DNA of 64,000 nt from Chimonanthus salicifolius. Taxonomy: Eukaryota > Streptophyta > Magnoliopsida > Laurales > Calycanthaceae. Below, piece after piece: positions 11,122 through 22,072 of the stretch (position 1 is the first letter of the stretch; each line of letters begins with the position of its first letter). Position numbers and translations under genes: made by a program. Under the pieces are notes generated by a model. The model searched no databases, was not told the DNA's origin, and worked only from the letters and a program-made list of their open reading frames with translations. The DNA lies in the NCBI GenBank assembly GCA_013350335.1, contig CM023540.1:61151195-61215194 (forward strand), given 5' to 3'.

Positions 11122-12414
11122 GAAGATGAAGTACAAGATTCAACATAATCGGTGCATGGCAATCACACAGGTATATTGGCCATAGATGACTTTAGGTGGA
11201 ACCCAAACCCTTAGGTGGACCTTTCCTAGGCTTAATGGAACAAGTTGGTAATAACATAACCAAGCCTCAGTGTACCCTTGACAGTCACAGAACCAACATC
11301 GGAAAAATGACAAACTGTCAGGGTCAACCAGTCGAGTCCACCGACCCATCGGTGAAACAAGACATACCAGTTGAGATCTTCGACATGTCGACCGGATTGA
11401 CAAAGGTTCTGTAATGAACACTATCATTCGGGGTTGCCATCAGTTCGAGTATATTGAGTTCACCGAGCCCTCGGTGAAAGACAGAACTGACCTATCGAGG
11501 TCACCGATACATTGACTGGTTTGTTGCAGGCTCAGGGAATTACAATCTATAAAATTTGTGTGCTCTCTGATAAATGAGATAGTGTCGTCGGTGCACCAAC
11601 ACATCGATGAGGAAATACAGACCCATCGGTGCACACGACACATTGACCTGGGTCGAGTATGAGTTCTGGATTTAGAACTTTATGGTGCTCACAGATAGAC
11701 ACATCCATGTCTACACCTGTCTAGAGTAACAGGACCGACATGTCTATGTCTAGACCTGTCTAAGGACCGTCCTCGCTATGTATAGACATGTATATCTGAT
11801 TTTTGGATCTGGTTGGGAAGACTCTGTATTTTTCGGTTACTCTCTGATAAATGGACTGGCCCATCGATGATGTAGACATGTCGACGATCGACCCATCGAG
11901 ATGACCTACCCATCGGTAATGACTATTTTACATACGTTGGAAGTGCATTAAATGTTAAATGGCCAAATTGTAATGCCACTATGCCATCACTAACATGTAT
12001 ATCAGATAGACCTGTTTATAGTACCTGTACCGACCTGTCTATGTTGGGACATGTCTAGTAGATAGACCCGTCTATGACCCAGAGTTGGGATTTTTATGTT
12101 TGCCTATTTATACTCCAATCCTTTGGTGTATTTGGCTGGAGACCTTGCATACCTTGAACCTTTGTATATGCCAATCTTAGAGGCATTCGCACACATCCCA
12201 ACTCCTCTCTATGCTTTAAACTTAGGTGAATCATTTGAAATCCATTCTTCGTAGGGTGAGATTGAGATTGAGAGAAAGAGAGAAAAAAAAAAACCAAGCC
12301 TAGGATCAACTTGCCAATCCATATCCTAGCAACCTCCCACAGATTGTGATTGCACATACTCGACGCATTTTCATCATCGAACGACATCAGTTTGGGAGAT
12401 TCTTAAGAAGCACA
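11122..12414 (+). mobile_element. Copia 3' LTR, second part
   Basis: Continues the LTR begun at 7887. It is filled with short self-complementary motifs: CACCGA...TCGGTG pairs (11330-11640) and TAGACATGTCTA-like palindromes (11690-12080). A TATTTATA sequence lies near 12105, and an A-rich tract at 12287. It stops at 12414 where a gypsy LTR start (TGCAACACCCC) begins, so its own 3' terminus is not visible. Confidence 0.65.
11290..12080 (+). repeat. Degenerate palindromic motif array in the copia LTR
   Basis: Two motif sets follow each other. First come CCGACCCATCGGTG-like inverted motifs with GTCGA and CATCGATG variants. Then come (A)GACATGTCTA / AGACCTGTCTA motifs spaced about 20-50 bp. Most variants are self-complementary or near so. 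Confidence 0.65.
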
Positions 12415-13310
12415 TGCAACACCCCAGATTTTCATTACTTATGAATATATTGGAATATTCCATTTGAATTGCGAATTACATGAATGTGAAATTAAATTGT
12501 TGAAATGGACATTAGGTGGGCAAGGTAAATGGGTCAATTACCCAATTAAGACCCAATGGACTATGGATAAGCTTGATTTTAAAGTAATTGGGTAAGTCTA
12601 AGTAAATGGGTCAATTACCCAATGAATCATAGATGAGTTTGATTTTAAAGTAATTGGGTAAGGTTAAATGCATGTTGGTTGGTGAAAAAAATTAATGTTT
12701 GAGTGTAGGCTACTCCAACCATCTCCATCTCTAATCCAAACAAGCCATTTCACTCTATCCCTCTCTCCACACACAAGAAACGTTCCCTACCTTGCAAGGA
12801 AAAAAAAAAACTTAGAAGAAAAACTTAGAAAGAAAGAAGAAGAAAAGAGAAGGAGAATGCAAGCTTTGGGCCACCAAGACCCTTGAAGATTTCTCCCTCA
12901 TCTCCATACTCTTTCCCTCTCAACCTAACCCTACCTTAGATGATCCAAACCTTGAGGGCCTCACCATTTGATCAAGCACATCTAGCCGATCAAAGATCAA
13001 GAAGAAGGAGAGAAGAGGCTAAGGAAATCAAGAGGAGAAAGAAAGACCGGAGGATACGTCGGATTGTAAGTATCTCTAGACAAGAGGTTAATCTTTCATG
13101 GTTTAAAAAAAAGAATGATGATCCATTTCTTAAACTAAATATGGCCAAAAATGTTGTGGGCCATGGATCTAAGATCCATTCAACGGTAGGATTAAGAAAT
13201 GGATAAATTTGGAGAGAGATAGATTAAAGAAAATGAATGGATTAAGGATGGTGTGGATTTAAACTTTAAAGCATGGAGAAATGTAAATGGGAGTGAATGG
13301 ATGACCATAG

Positions 13311-14190
13311 GGTTCGGCCATGTAGCATGGCCGAACCCCATGGTGAATGATGGGTAATTTATTTGAGATTATATGGTTTAAAATTATGGAGAAGGGTTAA
13401 TGATATTGTGGTTTTAAATGATTAAAAAGTTGGTAATTTTAAGGAGTGTTAAATAAAGAAAAATCATGAGGAAATGTTGGTGGTGTAAATGGACTGTAAA
13501 TGTGATTAAAATGAGGGAAAGACATCATGGGTTCAGCCATGGTGTATGGCCGAACCCATGACCCATATTTTTTAGGTCATTTGTGGGCTAAGTTATGGTT
13601 TATATATGTATTTAAACGAATGGAAATTAGGTTAAGTTAATGGTAAAATTAAATGGATTTACAAGTGTATGATATGGATTTTAAAGGGCCAAAATGAATG
13701 AAGGTTATGGATTTTAAAACGGATCATTTTTGGGACAAAACATTGGTCTTAAAATAGCACCCCATGGTGGTGATTGGTGATTTTAAAATGATGGAGAAGA
13801 ATAATAGACGTTAATGGATTCTTATATGATATGTGATGTTTTCAAAGGATGAAAAAATGGGGACTTAAATGGATAATTTAAATTCATTAGAGATAGGAAT
13901 TAAAGGGGGAAAATGAACCCATGACCCATTATGTGGGCCACATCTTAGGCCAAATGTGGAATTAGGTAAGGGATTTAATGTTTACAAAATTAATTAAAAT
14001 AGGTGATTGATGTTATGATGCCAGGTTATGATTAATGAATCACTAATGGATCTAAGTTAGGGATGAAGTTTGGACTTATGATGTACATAAACGAATGGAT
14101 GATTGAACCATGGGAGAGGAGTGGCAAAACGGTAAATAAGTACCACATTGAAGAACCATGGGTTCGGCCATGGTACATGGCCGAACCCTA
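13311..14190 (+). repeat. TTCGGCC hairpin array, three copies
   Basis: Hairpins near 13311, 13530 and 14160. Arms GGGTTCGGCCATG and CATGGCCGAACCC or the TTCAGCC variant; loops GTAG, GTGT and GTAC-like. Confidence 0.9.
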
Positions 14191-14783
14191 TGGGGATTAG
14201 ACATGGAATCGAATATTACGATGACTAAATGAAACGGATTGATGCTGTGTTTTAGGCTTGCAAATCGGAATTTTTAAATTTGGCCAAAATCGGATTTATG
14301 TATGTGTTTTAAACCACGGAAAATGAGGCTAAGTTAAGGGCCGATTTTCGATAAACTTATAATGTATTTACAGATCATTAAATGGATCTAGGGTTATGAT
14401 CAGTTAGGAACTTAATCATGGATAAAGTATGGACTAATCCGGTGAGTGTGTAAATAAGGTATCGGGACGTCGCAAACGGTACGCTATCGGCGACCGGATT
14501 ATCGAACGGAAACGTAACGGAACACTATGCGGTATTCGGTAGGATTCCTACCTCTTTGTAAGCTATGGATATGTGATGTTTATTTTAATCTATTTTGATG
14601 ATTATGGGACTTGTATTATGATGAGTTTTAATTTATGAATTATATGATGGTGTTATGGATTATATTTTAAACATTATGCATTATATGGCTATGTATGGTA
14701 TATTAAATTTATGGTTTATCTATATACTACATAGCATAATGCACGTACATCTCATGCATGGCATGAGCAGGAAAATAATGAAA

Positions 14784-14950
14784 CCGGAGTCCATGCTCCG
14801 TCGGGGCGACTGAGAATCAGACATGGGGATAGCCTGAGGGCTATAACTGGAGTCCATGCTCCGTCGGGGCGACCGAGAATCAGACATGGGGATAGCCTGA
14901 GGGCTATAACCGGACTCCATGCTCCATCGGGGCGACTGAGAAGTAAAAAT
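14784..14950 (+). repeat. Tandem repeat, three units of about 64 bp
   Basis: Units start CCGGAGTCCATGCTCCG (14784), CTGGAGTCCATGCTCCG (about 14847) and CCGGACTCCATGCTCC (about 14910). Each holds a GGAG/CTCC stem with a CCATG loop, followed by TCGGGGCGACCGAGAA. The unit translates on the minus strand as a repeating RPDGAW peptide, an accident of the repeat. Confidence 0.85.
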
Positions 14951-15642
14951 GGGGACAATACATTGTATGATCATACGGATGATGAGTGGGATACATGACA
15001 TAGGCACCCATGGCATAGCATTCATTACATGCTTATTTTGTTATATTTTATTGTATCGGTATGCGTGTTATCACTAATCCATGTGCTAGCCCTACTCGGA
15101 GTCCTACTGGGCGCGTTGACTAACGCCCTACTTCTACCCTAGCTGATGACGCAGGGGATGGTGGAAACGGTGGACATGACAGGAGCCAAGCTTAGGAGCT
15201 TGGGAAGCGCATTCTTAGTTTATTTAACTTTATATTTTGGAAATGTAATTTTGAGTAACTTAGCTCGTCGGACTGTATAATTTGCATTTCTTGCGATGGT
15301 TTGGACGTTATTTATGGACAATTACATTTGATGATATAAATATGAACATAAGGGCATTTTGGTAATTCAATGTTGTATCTTCCCTTCTATCTAAAAACCG
15401 GTAGGATAGACTCTATTATCATATTCCGCAATAATTATAATCCGCGAGTTTACTTCCTACGCGTGAACCGTTCTCCTGGACTTAGTTCCGCGCACGTGTG
15501 GGGTTGGCCAGTTAAGGGCCGGGCTTTAGAAGCTTGGACTTAACTCGCGTCGTGACGTCCGCGCCCTCTCTTACTCTTCATTTAAAAAAAAAAAATAGAC
15601 TCTGATTTTCGAAAAGCGAGTGAAAAAGGGGCGGGCGTTACA

Positions 15643-16830
15643 GGCCATGGGGTATGGCCGAACCCCAAAAAGTGGTTCTTGGGACTTAGACTAAGTTAGA
15701 ATCATATGGTTAAATGTTTGATTTGCTGTTATATAAATAGGGCCACAGGACTTGCTTGAACGGTGTATGAGTTGTGATCGGGTGACGGTTTAAAAGAACG
15801 GTCAACCTAAGTGAACATTGTGTAGGTTTCCTACCTTTTTGTAACCACACATATATGTGATGTTTTATCTTAATTTTGATGAGTTATGTGCTAAGTTATC
15901 ATGTTTCAAAGTAGTTTTGTATGGTAATATGTAATTACAAATGGCATGACATCATGGACATCTCATGCATGGCATGGGCTGGTGATTATGGAAACCGAAG
16001 GCCACACTCCGTTGGGGCGTCCGAAAGACCACTGTGGGGTACCTTGATGATGAGAATCCCATCAAGAGGAATCCGGAGGCCACACTCTGTCGGGGCGTCC
16101 GAAAGACCACTGTGGGGTACCTTGACGATGAGAATCCCGTCAAGAGGAGGCTATATATAATTGTAATGGGTGGGACTCATTACATGAGCATAACATACAT
16201 AGCATTGTTTTTATGAGGTTTTGATGAACATGTATTATTATATTATTTGCATGTTGTTTTACTAACCTTATGGTAGCCCTAATCGGAAACACTACTGGGC
16301 ACGTTGATCTAACGCTCTATCTCTATCTTAGTGGATGATGCAGGAAAGGGGAAGAACGAGGATCGTGATGGAAACCAAGCATAGGCGCTTGGGCTTTGAA
16401 TGGACTATGAATTATGGACTTTTTATTTAAGTTATTTGGACAATGTAATTTGATAGTTAGATGTTATTGGCATGTAATAATGTAGTTAACTATGGTTTGG
16501 ATGGTTTGGTTTGAATGTGTAGTTTAAGGCTATGCTAGTAATTTTGGAGTTAATGTTTATATGATTTGCTATTTAGAAATGGAAAATGGAGTAGTCTTAG
16601 GATCTATTATAACCATCAGTTAGACTAAGTAAGTTCCGCAAGTTCATTACACCATGTGTGGATCAGTTCTTATCGACTTAGTTCATGCGCACATGGGCTT
16701 GGCCAGTTAAGGGTCGGACGTTAGAAGTCCGAACTTAACTCGCGTTGTGACATCCCGCCCCGATCACTTGTTTATTATTATAAAAATAAATAAACTCTGA
16801 TTATTATGGTGAAAAGGGTGGGGTGTTACA
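15643..16830 (+). mobile_element. Right-hand part of a gypsy LTR, broken inside a TTCGGCC hairpin
   Basis: Begins at GGCCATGGGGTATGGCC, the middle of a hairpin, and runs to the family LTR end GGGGTGTTACA. It matches 53175-54379 closely. The hairpin arm GGTTC that should precede it is absent because the left half of this host is lost. The two tandem units are at 15998-16147, the GGGCACGTT hairpin near 16298 and the 3' stem at about 16650. Confidence 0.85.
15998..16147 (+). repeat. Tandem double-hairpin units, two copies
   Basis: Each unit has GAGGCCACACTC with CGGGGCGTCCGAAAGACC (the first copy GTTGGGGCGTCC), then CTTGATG...CATCAAG or CTTGACG...CGTCAAG. The TG/CA to CG/CG exchange in both arms of the second stem keeps it paired. 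Confidence 0.8.
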
Positions 16831-17265
16831 AAGGAGGGAGGTTAAGGAAATGGGAGTTACACAATGGGCTGCACCAAAGCTATCATCTTTGGCCAACCAC
16901 ATCAGTGGAAGAAAAGAAAATATTCATCTCATATTCTCCCTCTCCCTCTTGGCTGTTTTTCTCTCCCTCAAAATCATCTCTTGGCCAATCACTGCTTAAG
17001 ACCAAAAGACTTAGAGAAGTTTTGATCTCAAGCTATTATTCAAGGCCGAATTCTATCTCTCTTTCTCAAACCTACACCATTCTTGGCCGAACTACTCTTG
17101 GAGATTTTATATTGATTAAGCTCACACTCGGCCAAAGGATCAAGAAGAAGGAGGAAAAGGCAAAGGAAGGAAAGGATCGGAACAACAAGCCAGAGCAAAG
17201 GAAATCCGGAGGAGTAGCGGCACTGGTAGGTGGTTTGATAATTTTGTTTAAAGAAAGGAACCATA

Positions 17266-18355
17266 GGGTTCGGCCATGGTGTATGGCCAAACCCCATGGA
17301 AGAAAAATTAGGGGATGAATATAGTAATTTAGTGGAAGGATGAACCATAGGGTTCAGCCATATGTATGGCCGAACCCCATGGAAAAACATTGGTTATTTT
17401 ATGGGTTTTTGAAGGATGAAAACCATGGAATGTTATGAATGTTTTAAAATGGTTTAAAATGGATATATGGTTAAGAACAATGGCTGAACCCTAATTTTAT
17501 TATGGCTAAAATGCTAAGCATGAACCATGTATGGAATAGGTGGAAGATCAAGGATTAAAAGGGGAACCAAAGTCGAATGAGTGAGGTTCGGCCATGGTGT
17601 ATGGCCGAACCCCACTAGGGTTTATTTTATGGACTTGAAAATGGTAATGGATGCAATGGAGAAATTGGGAAGTTAGACATCATAGGGTTTCGGCCATGGT
17701 GTATGGCCGAACCCCATGAACCAATTTTATGGGTCATTTATGGATCTAATATGTCTAAATGAATGAAGGATCAAATTAAAGGATGGAGGGATCTATTAAG
17801 ATTTTATGCTATGTTTGATTAAATAAATGAATGGACCTATGTTTTGGAACCTAAACATAAGGTGATGGAGGTAATGGCCAAAAATGTAAATAGGTGAAAA
17901 TGATGGACATGGGTTCGGCCATAGTGTATGGCCGAACCCCATGAACTATTTGATGAATCATTTGAAAGGGTTAGTTGGAGTGTTATGCATGTTTAAATGA
18001 ATGGAGGATTAAGCTAAATGATTAGCCATGATAGGATAATGGCAAGGAGGTAAATAGGTAAAAATAAGGGACCATGGGTTTGGCCATGGTGTATGGCCGA
18101 ACCCCATGGGGAATATTTTATGGGACTAGTGAATCAAAGGACTTGAAGAATGGACCAAAACCAAGACGGTGAGGTTCGGCCATGTTATATGGCCGAACCC
18201 CACTAAGGAATTTATGGACTTAGGTTGTTCTGTGTGTTAGATGGTTAATGTATGAATGGTTAGATCAATGGATTGTGTAATTGGACTTAAGAACTCAAAG
18301 AAGGGACTAAAACAAAATAAGTGAGGTTCGGCCATAGTGTATGCCTGAACCCCAC
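17266..18355 (+). repeat. TTCGGCC hairpin array, eight copies
   Basis: Hairpins near 17266, 17343, 17584, 17687, 17908, 18075, 18172 and 18323. Two outer-stem classes occur: CCAT...ATGG (for example 17266) and GTGAGG...CCCCAC (17584, 18172, 18323). The flanking bases thus change as complementary pairs. Confidence 0.92.
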
Positions 18356-18401
18356 AAAGTTGCATTTGGTGGACTTAGGGTTTTTAAAATGATTACCTTA
18401 G
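17968..18401 (+). repeat. Direct repeat flanking gypsy copy A, left copy
   Basis: 434 bp that recur as 26343-26761 with only scattered differences. The right copy lacks 15 bp that form one arm of a hairpin. The right copy starts exactly after the 3' LTR end, while this copy ends exactly where integrase homology starts. Confidence 0.9.
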
Positions 18402-19314
18402 GTCGGCGGTATATCAAGGATATCATCAGATTGCATGGTATTCCTCGGACTATTGTGTCTGACAGAGATGGTCGATTCACCGGCAGAGTATGGCAGAGCA
18501 TGCAGTCGGCCATGGGAACAGACCTACTGACTAGGAAGCATTCCATCCACAGATTGATGGGCAGTCTGAGAGGACAATACAAACATTGGAGGATAAGCTG
18601 AGAGCATGCATGCAAGATTTCAAGGGTGGATGGGAGGATCACTTGCCATTGGTAGAATTCTCATACAGCAATAGTTACCAGGCAAGCCTCCAGATGGCTC
18701 CATTTGAGGCATTATATGGTAGACCATGTAGATCACCTGTGTGCTGGACAGAGGCCGGTGAGCCTGCACTAATTGGACCTGAGTTGGTTATAGAGACTAC
18801 AAAGCAGATACAGGTGATACGGCACCATCTATTGACAGCGCAGAGTCGACAGAAGAGCTATGCTGACAAGAGGAGGAGGTTCCTTGAATTTGAAGTGGGA
18901 GACATGGTGTTCTTGGAAGTCACGCAGCGAAAGGGACACATGAGATTTGGAAAGAAGGGGAAACTGTCACCAAGATATGTGGGACCGTTTTCAATTATAA
19001 GAAGGATGGGGGACGTGGCTTATCAATTGGCACTCCCTTCACAGTTGGCATCTTTGCACGATGTGTTCCATATATCGATGTTGAGGAAGTATAATCTTGA
19101 TCCCTCTCATGTACTGAATATACAAGACGTAGATGTCCAAAGCGACGCGACTTACGTCGAAAAACCTGTCGGAGTGGTGGAGACAGAACAAAGGGTATTA
19201 AGGAACCGAGAGATCCAGGTTGTCAAGGTGGTATGGGATCGACATGGCATTGAGGAAGCCACTTGGGAACTCGAGTCAGAAATGAGAACAACTCATCTTG
19301 AGCTATTTATGTAA
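18402..19314 (+). pseudogene. Ty3/gypsy integrase C-terminal half with chromodomain (copy A)
   Basis: The 3' part of a chromovirus pol gene, which would insert element cDNA into host chromatin. Homology begins just upstream of the second catalytic Asp (VSDRD, codon at 18461). The Glu of the D-35-E pair is in GQSER (18568). A one-base loss near 18537 shifts the frame between them; from 18541 to the stop at 19312 the frame is open. Downstream are the LPLVEF and APFEALYGR blocks, the YVGPF (GPY/F-like) module near 18973, HISMLRKY, and a C-terminal chromodomain (RNREIQVVKVVWDRHG, then EEATWELE). The first catalytic Asp, the zinc-binding domain, RT, RNase H, protease and gag are absent. The join to LTR-like sequence on the left is not an LTR end, so the gene is truncated by rearrangement. 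It sits just ahead of its own polypurine tract and 3' LTR. Assignment to the Tekay/Del group is from family knowledge. Confidence 0.92.
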
Positions 19315-19351
19315 ATGTTTGAAGCCCTACTTCACTCGATTTTTGGGACGA

Positions 19352-19374
19352 AAATTTTAAAAAGAGGGTTGTAT
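19352..19374 (+). other. Polypurine tract of gypsy copy A
   Basis: GACGAAAATTTTAAAAAGAG ends in AAAAAGAGGG a few bases before the LTR start at 19375. It follows the TTTTTGGGACGAAAATTT motif that typically closes Tekay-type internal regions. It would prime plus-strand DNA synthesis. Confidence 0.8.
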
Positions 19375-19671
19375 TGTAACACTTCGGAATTCCATGTTAT
19401 CAATATTTACGAAATTTGCCATTTTAATTGTGAATAAAAGGTTATGAACCTTAGATGGGTAAGGTTGGGTCAATGGCCCAATTAGGACCCAACGGTTATG
19501 GTATAAGGTTCAATTTAAAGTAAATGGGTAAGGCACATTTAATTGGGTCAATGCTGCTATTTTGGCCAAAATGCCCCATTGGGACCCAATGGGTCGTGGT
19601 TAACTTGGTTGACCACCAAGTGGGTTCAAGCCTAATTAAATGGGGCTGAATTAAAATGGTAATGCAATATC

Positions 19672-19679
19672 TATAAACA
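19672..19679 (+). promoter_or_regulatory. Possible TATA box in gypsy LTR
   Basis: TATAAACA about 297 bp inside the LTR. The related LTR at 56207 has TATAAATA at nearly the same offset (301 bp). Confidence 0.45.
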
Positions 19680-20121
19680 ATGGACACACGCATACAAAAA
19701 TCAAGGAGCTTAGTCGACCAAGGTTTGTCCAAAATGGGCAACACGCCTAGATGAGTTAGATTAGGCAATGACATCCAATTGCCTAATCCAAATAAAGAAG
19801 ATGTCTAAAAAAAATTAAAAATAGATTGCTTGGCCTTGTGTGGGATTTACACATCCAAGATGATGCACTGGAATCTCTTTAAAAGGGGTCCTTCCTTTGT
19901 TAAAAATGGCACTAGGCAATTGCTAAATTGAAGGGGCGCATGGCATCTTCTAAATATAGGACATGTTGGAAGTTTTATAAAGGAGAGGTAAGCGGGGCGC
20001 ACGGTATACACAATAAAATAGGGCAGCCAGCTGTGTGAAAGATCAAGTAGAAAGAGGCTAAGGAAGAAAAGGATAGGAAGAACAAGGCGGAGCGAAGGAA
20101 ATCCGGAGGAGTCGCGGAACC

Positions 20122-20130
20122 GGTAAGTAT
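20122..20130 (+). promoter_or_regulatory. Conserved splice-donor-like site
   Basis: GGAGTCGCGGAACC is followed by GGTAAGTAT, in the same context as other LTRs (21855, 31998, 40819, 56961, and complements at 5838 and 48127). Confidence 0.55.
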
Positions 20131-20162
20131 TTTGATAATTTTGTTTAAAGAAAGGAACCATA

Positions 20163-20635
20163 GGGTTCGGCCATGGTGTATGGCCGAACCCCATGGAAGA
20201 AAAATTAAGGAATGATTATGAAAAATTAAGGGAAGATGATGAACCATAGTGTTCGGCCATGTTGTATGGCCGAACCCCATGGAAGGACATTAGTTATGTT
20301 TAATGGATTTTTAGGGATGCAAAACAATGGAATATTATGTATGTTTTAAAAGGGTTTACATGGAAGGTTGTTGGTAAAGAACCTTAGACCATGGGTTCGG
20401 CCAAGGGGTATGGTCGAACTCCATAAAGAATTATGGAATTATATTCATATAGCTAGATCATGGAAAGGATGGCAAAGTTATAATTATAGGCTAAAATGAA
20501 AGATCATGGGTTCGCCCATCGTGTATGGCCGAACCCCATGAGGTCTTTTTATGGACTTAAATTGTTAACAATGTTAAACAATTGTGGTATGAGTGATGAC
20601 CAAAGGGATGAAACTAAAGGACCATGGGTTCGGCC
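20163..20635 (+). repeat. TTCGGCC hairpin array, left of the insertion
   Basis: Hairpins near 20163, 20250, 20393 and 20508. A fifth is cut by the insertion at 20636: its left arm GGTTCGGCC is at 20628-20635 and its right arm follows at 24588. Confidence 0.9.
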
Positions 20636-21197
20636 TGTAATAGCCCGAATTTTCGAATCAATATATATTTGGCATTTATTGATTTTAATTTGAATTTTAA
20701 CATGATGGAATACCAAATGGATCAAAAGTTGGGACAAGGGTCCAAGAATGGTCCAATGGGCCATGGATTGGATGAAATCCATTTAATGGGTCAATGAGGA
20801 CTAATTGGGTCAAGGATGGTCAAATTGGGCACAATACTCATTTGGGACCCAATTGAGGTAAGCCTAAGGTAAGGAGGGAATTTAATTGGGCCGTGGGCCC
20901 AATGTTTACCCAATAAACCATGAATTAGAATTAATACATGTAATTGGTCAATTTGAGTCAAAGAGCCATATGGGACCCAATGGGCCAAGGTAGGTAAGCC
21001 CTAAGATAAATGGGTAAGACAAGAATATAATTGGGTCATGGACCCAATGGTAATCCAATTAAAATAAATTAAATGGCTTAGATAATTATAAAATTATCTA
21101 AGTTAAGATGTATCAAGATTAAATGGTATGACCAAATGGGGCCCACCTCCACCTCACCCATGGAGGTGGCGTGTGGACCCAAAGATAGTGGGGCCGA

Positions 21198-21226
21198 CCA
21201 CCATGGTTGACTTGGTCAACCATGGG
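21198..21226 (+). repeat. Perfect short palindrome near the promoter side
   Basis: Arms CCATGGTTGAC and GTCAACCATGG around TTG. The same palindrome is at 28051, 39837 and 40026, and with one change at 31357. A neighbouring CCACCTCA/TGAGGTGG-type stem lies just before it in most copies. Confidence 0.85.
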
Positions 21227-22072
21227 TGGATCTTATAGAAGAAATTTAATGGAATTAAATGAAATATGGGGTTTAATTAACTTAACCTAAAAATCAAATG
21301 GATCTAAGTTAATTAATCTAATCTAAATTGGTCAAATGGTCAAAACCACTCCAACAAACACAAACCACTCTTAAGAAACACAAAATAAAACCATGGGCTT
21401 AAATGGTGGATTGGGCTCACCCACCCCCACCAAAGTCAAGCCAACCCATGCTTGGTTGGTGAGAAAGTTAATGCTTGAGTGAAGGCTACTCCAACCACCT
21501 CCCTCCCATTTCCAAGCTAACCAATTTCACTCTATCTCCCCACACACACATGAAATTCGTCCCTCACCTTGGAAGAGAGGAAAAAAGAAAACTTAGAAGA
21601 AAAACTTAGAAAGAAAGAGGAAGAAAAGAGAAGAAAAAGACAAGTCTTGGGCCACCCCAAGATCAAGAACCATGAAGATCTCTCCCTCATCTCCATACTC
21701 TCTTTCTCTCTTAACCTAACCTCATTTACCTTAGCCAATCCAAGCATGTCCCACCATTGATCAAGCTCATCTAGCCAATCAAACAAGGAAAGGAAGGAGA
21801 AAAGAGGCCAAGGAAGTTGACGGGAGCGACAAAGACCGGAGGAGTCGTCGGATAGTAAGTATGTTCTAAACAAGAAATTTATTATTTAGGGTTTTTAAAT
21901 TTTGAAATCCATCCTTGCCATATGATGGTGGCCAAATTATTTTAGGCTATGGAATGGATCTAAAATCCATCAAATGGAAGGCAAAGAAATGGAAGAGATG
22001 GTCTAAGGAAAAAATGAAATGAATGGATTAAGTATGGAAAAGATGGAAGTTTTAATGGATTGAATGGACCTT

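Larger units (their letters stand above)
12415..15642 (+). mobile_element. Chimeric gypsy long LTR with mismatched flanks
   Basis: Starts TGCAACACCCC and ends GCGGGCGTTACA. The first 255 bp match the LTR start at 55425. From about 12670 it instead matches the subfamily of 20636-24582. The flanks differ (GCACA left, GGCCA right), so it is not one insertion. It appears to be the junction of two LTRs after loss of what lay between. It carries a donor-like GTAAG at 13066, three TTCGGCC hairpins, a three-unit tandem array (14784-14950), a GGGCGCGTT hairpin near 15108 and the 3' stem near 15460. Confidence 0.85.
16831..18401 (+). mobile_element. Gypsy long LTR, left part lost, interrupted on the right
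   Basis: Starts in the pyrimidine-rich leader (16910-17100), passes a donor-like GGTAGGT near 17226 and continues through eight TTCGGCC hairpins. At about 18395-18401 it switches abruptly to gypsy integrase coding sequence. Its continuation is 26343-27976, after gypsy copy A. The segment 17968-18401 is present again as 26343-26761. Confidence 0.8.

Noticed and set aside
14752..14958. Small minus-strand ORFs with a repeating RPDGAW-type peptide, also at 23686-23895, 27144-27329 and 15952-16143.
   Set aside because: They follow exactly the tandem CGGAG/CTCCG DNA units, differ in frame and length between copies, and have no start context or neighbours. The DNA repeat explains them.
12415..15642. 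Reading this unit as an ordinary solo LTR.
   Set aside because: The flanking pentamers differ (GCACA and GGCCA), and the two ends belong to different subfamilies, so a single insertion does not explain it.
16806..17318. ORF of 170 residues on the plus strand, and a 152-residue ORF at 60360-60818.
   Set aside because: Both cover purine/pyrimidine-rich LTR leader sequence. Composition is low-complexity and the frames are not kept in other LTR copies.
17266..18355. CRISPR-like spacing of a short repeated palindrome.
   Set aside because: Spacing is irregular (about 80-300 bp), spacers are related between LTR copies, no cas genes are present, and the sequence is plant retrotransposon DNA.
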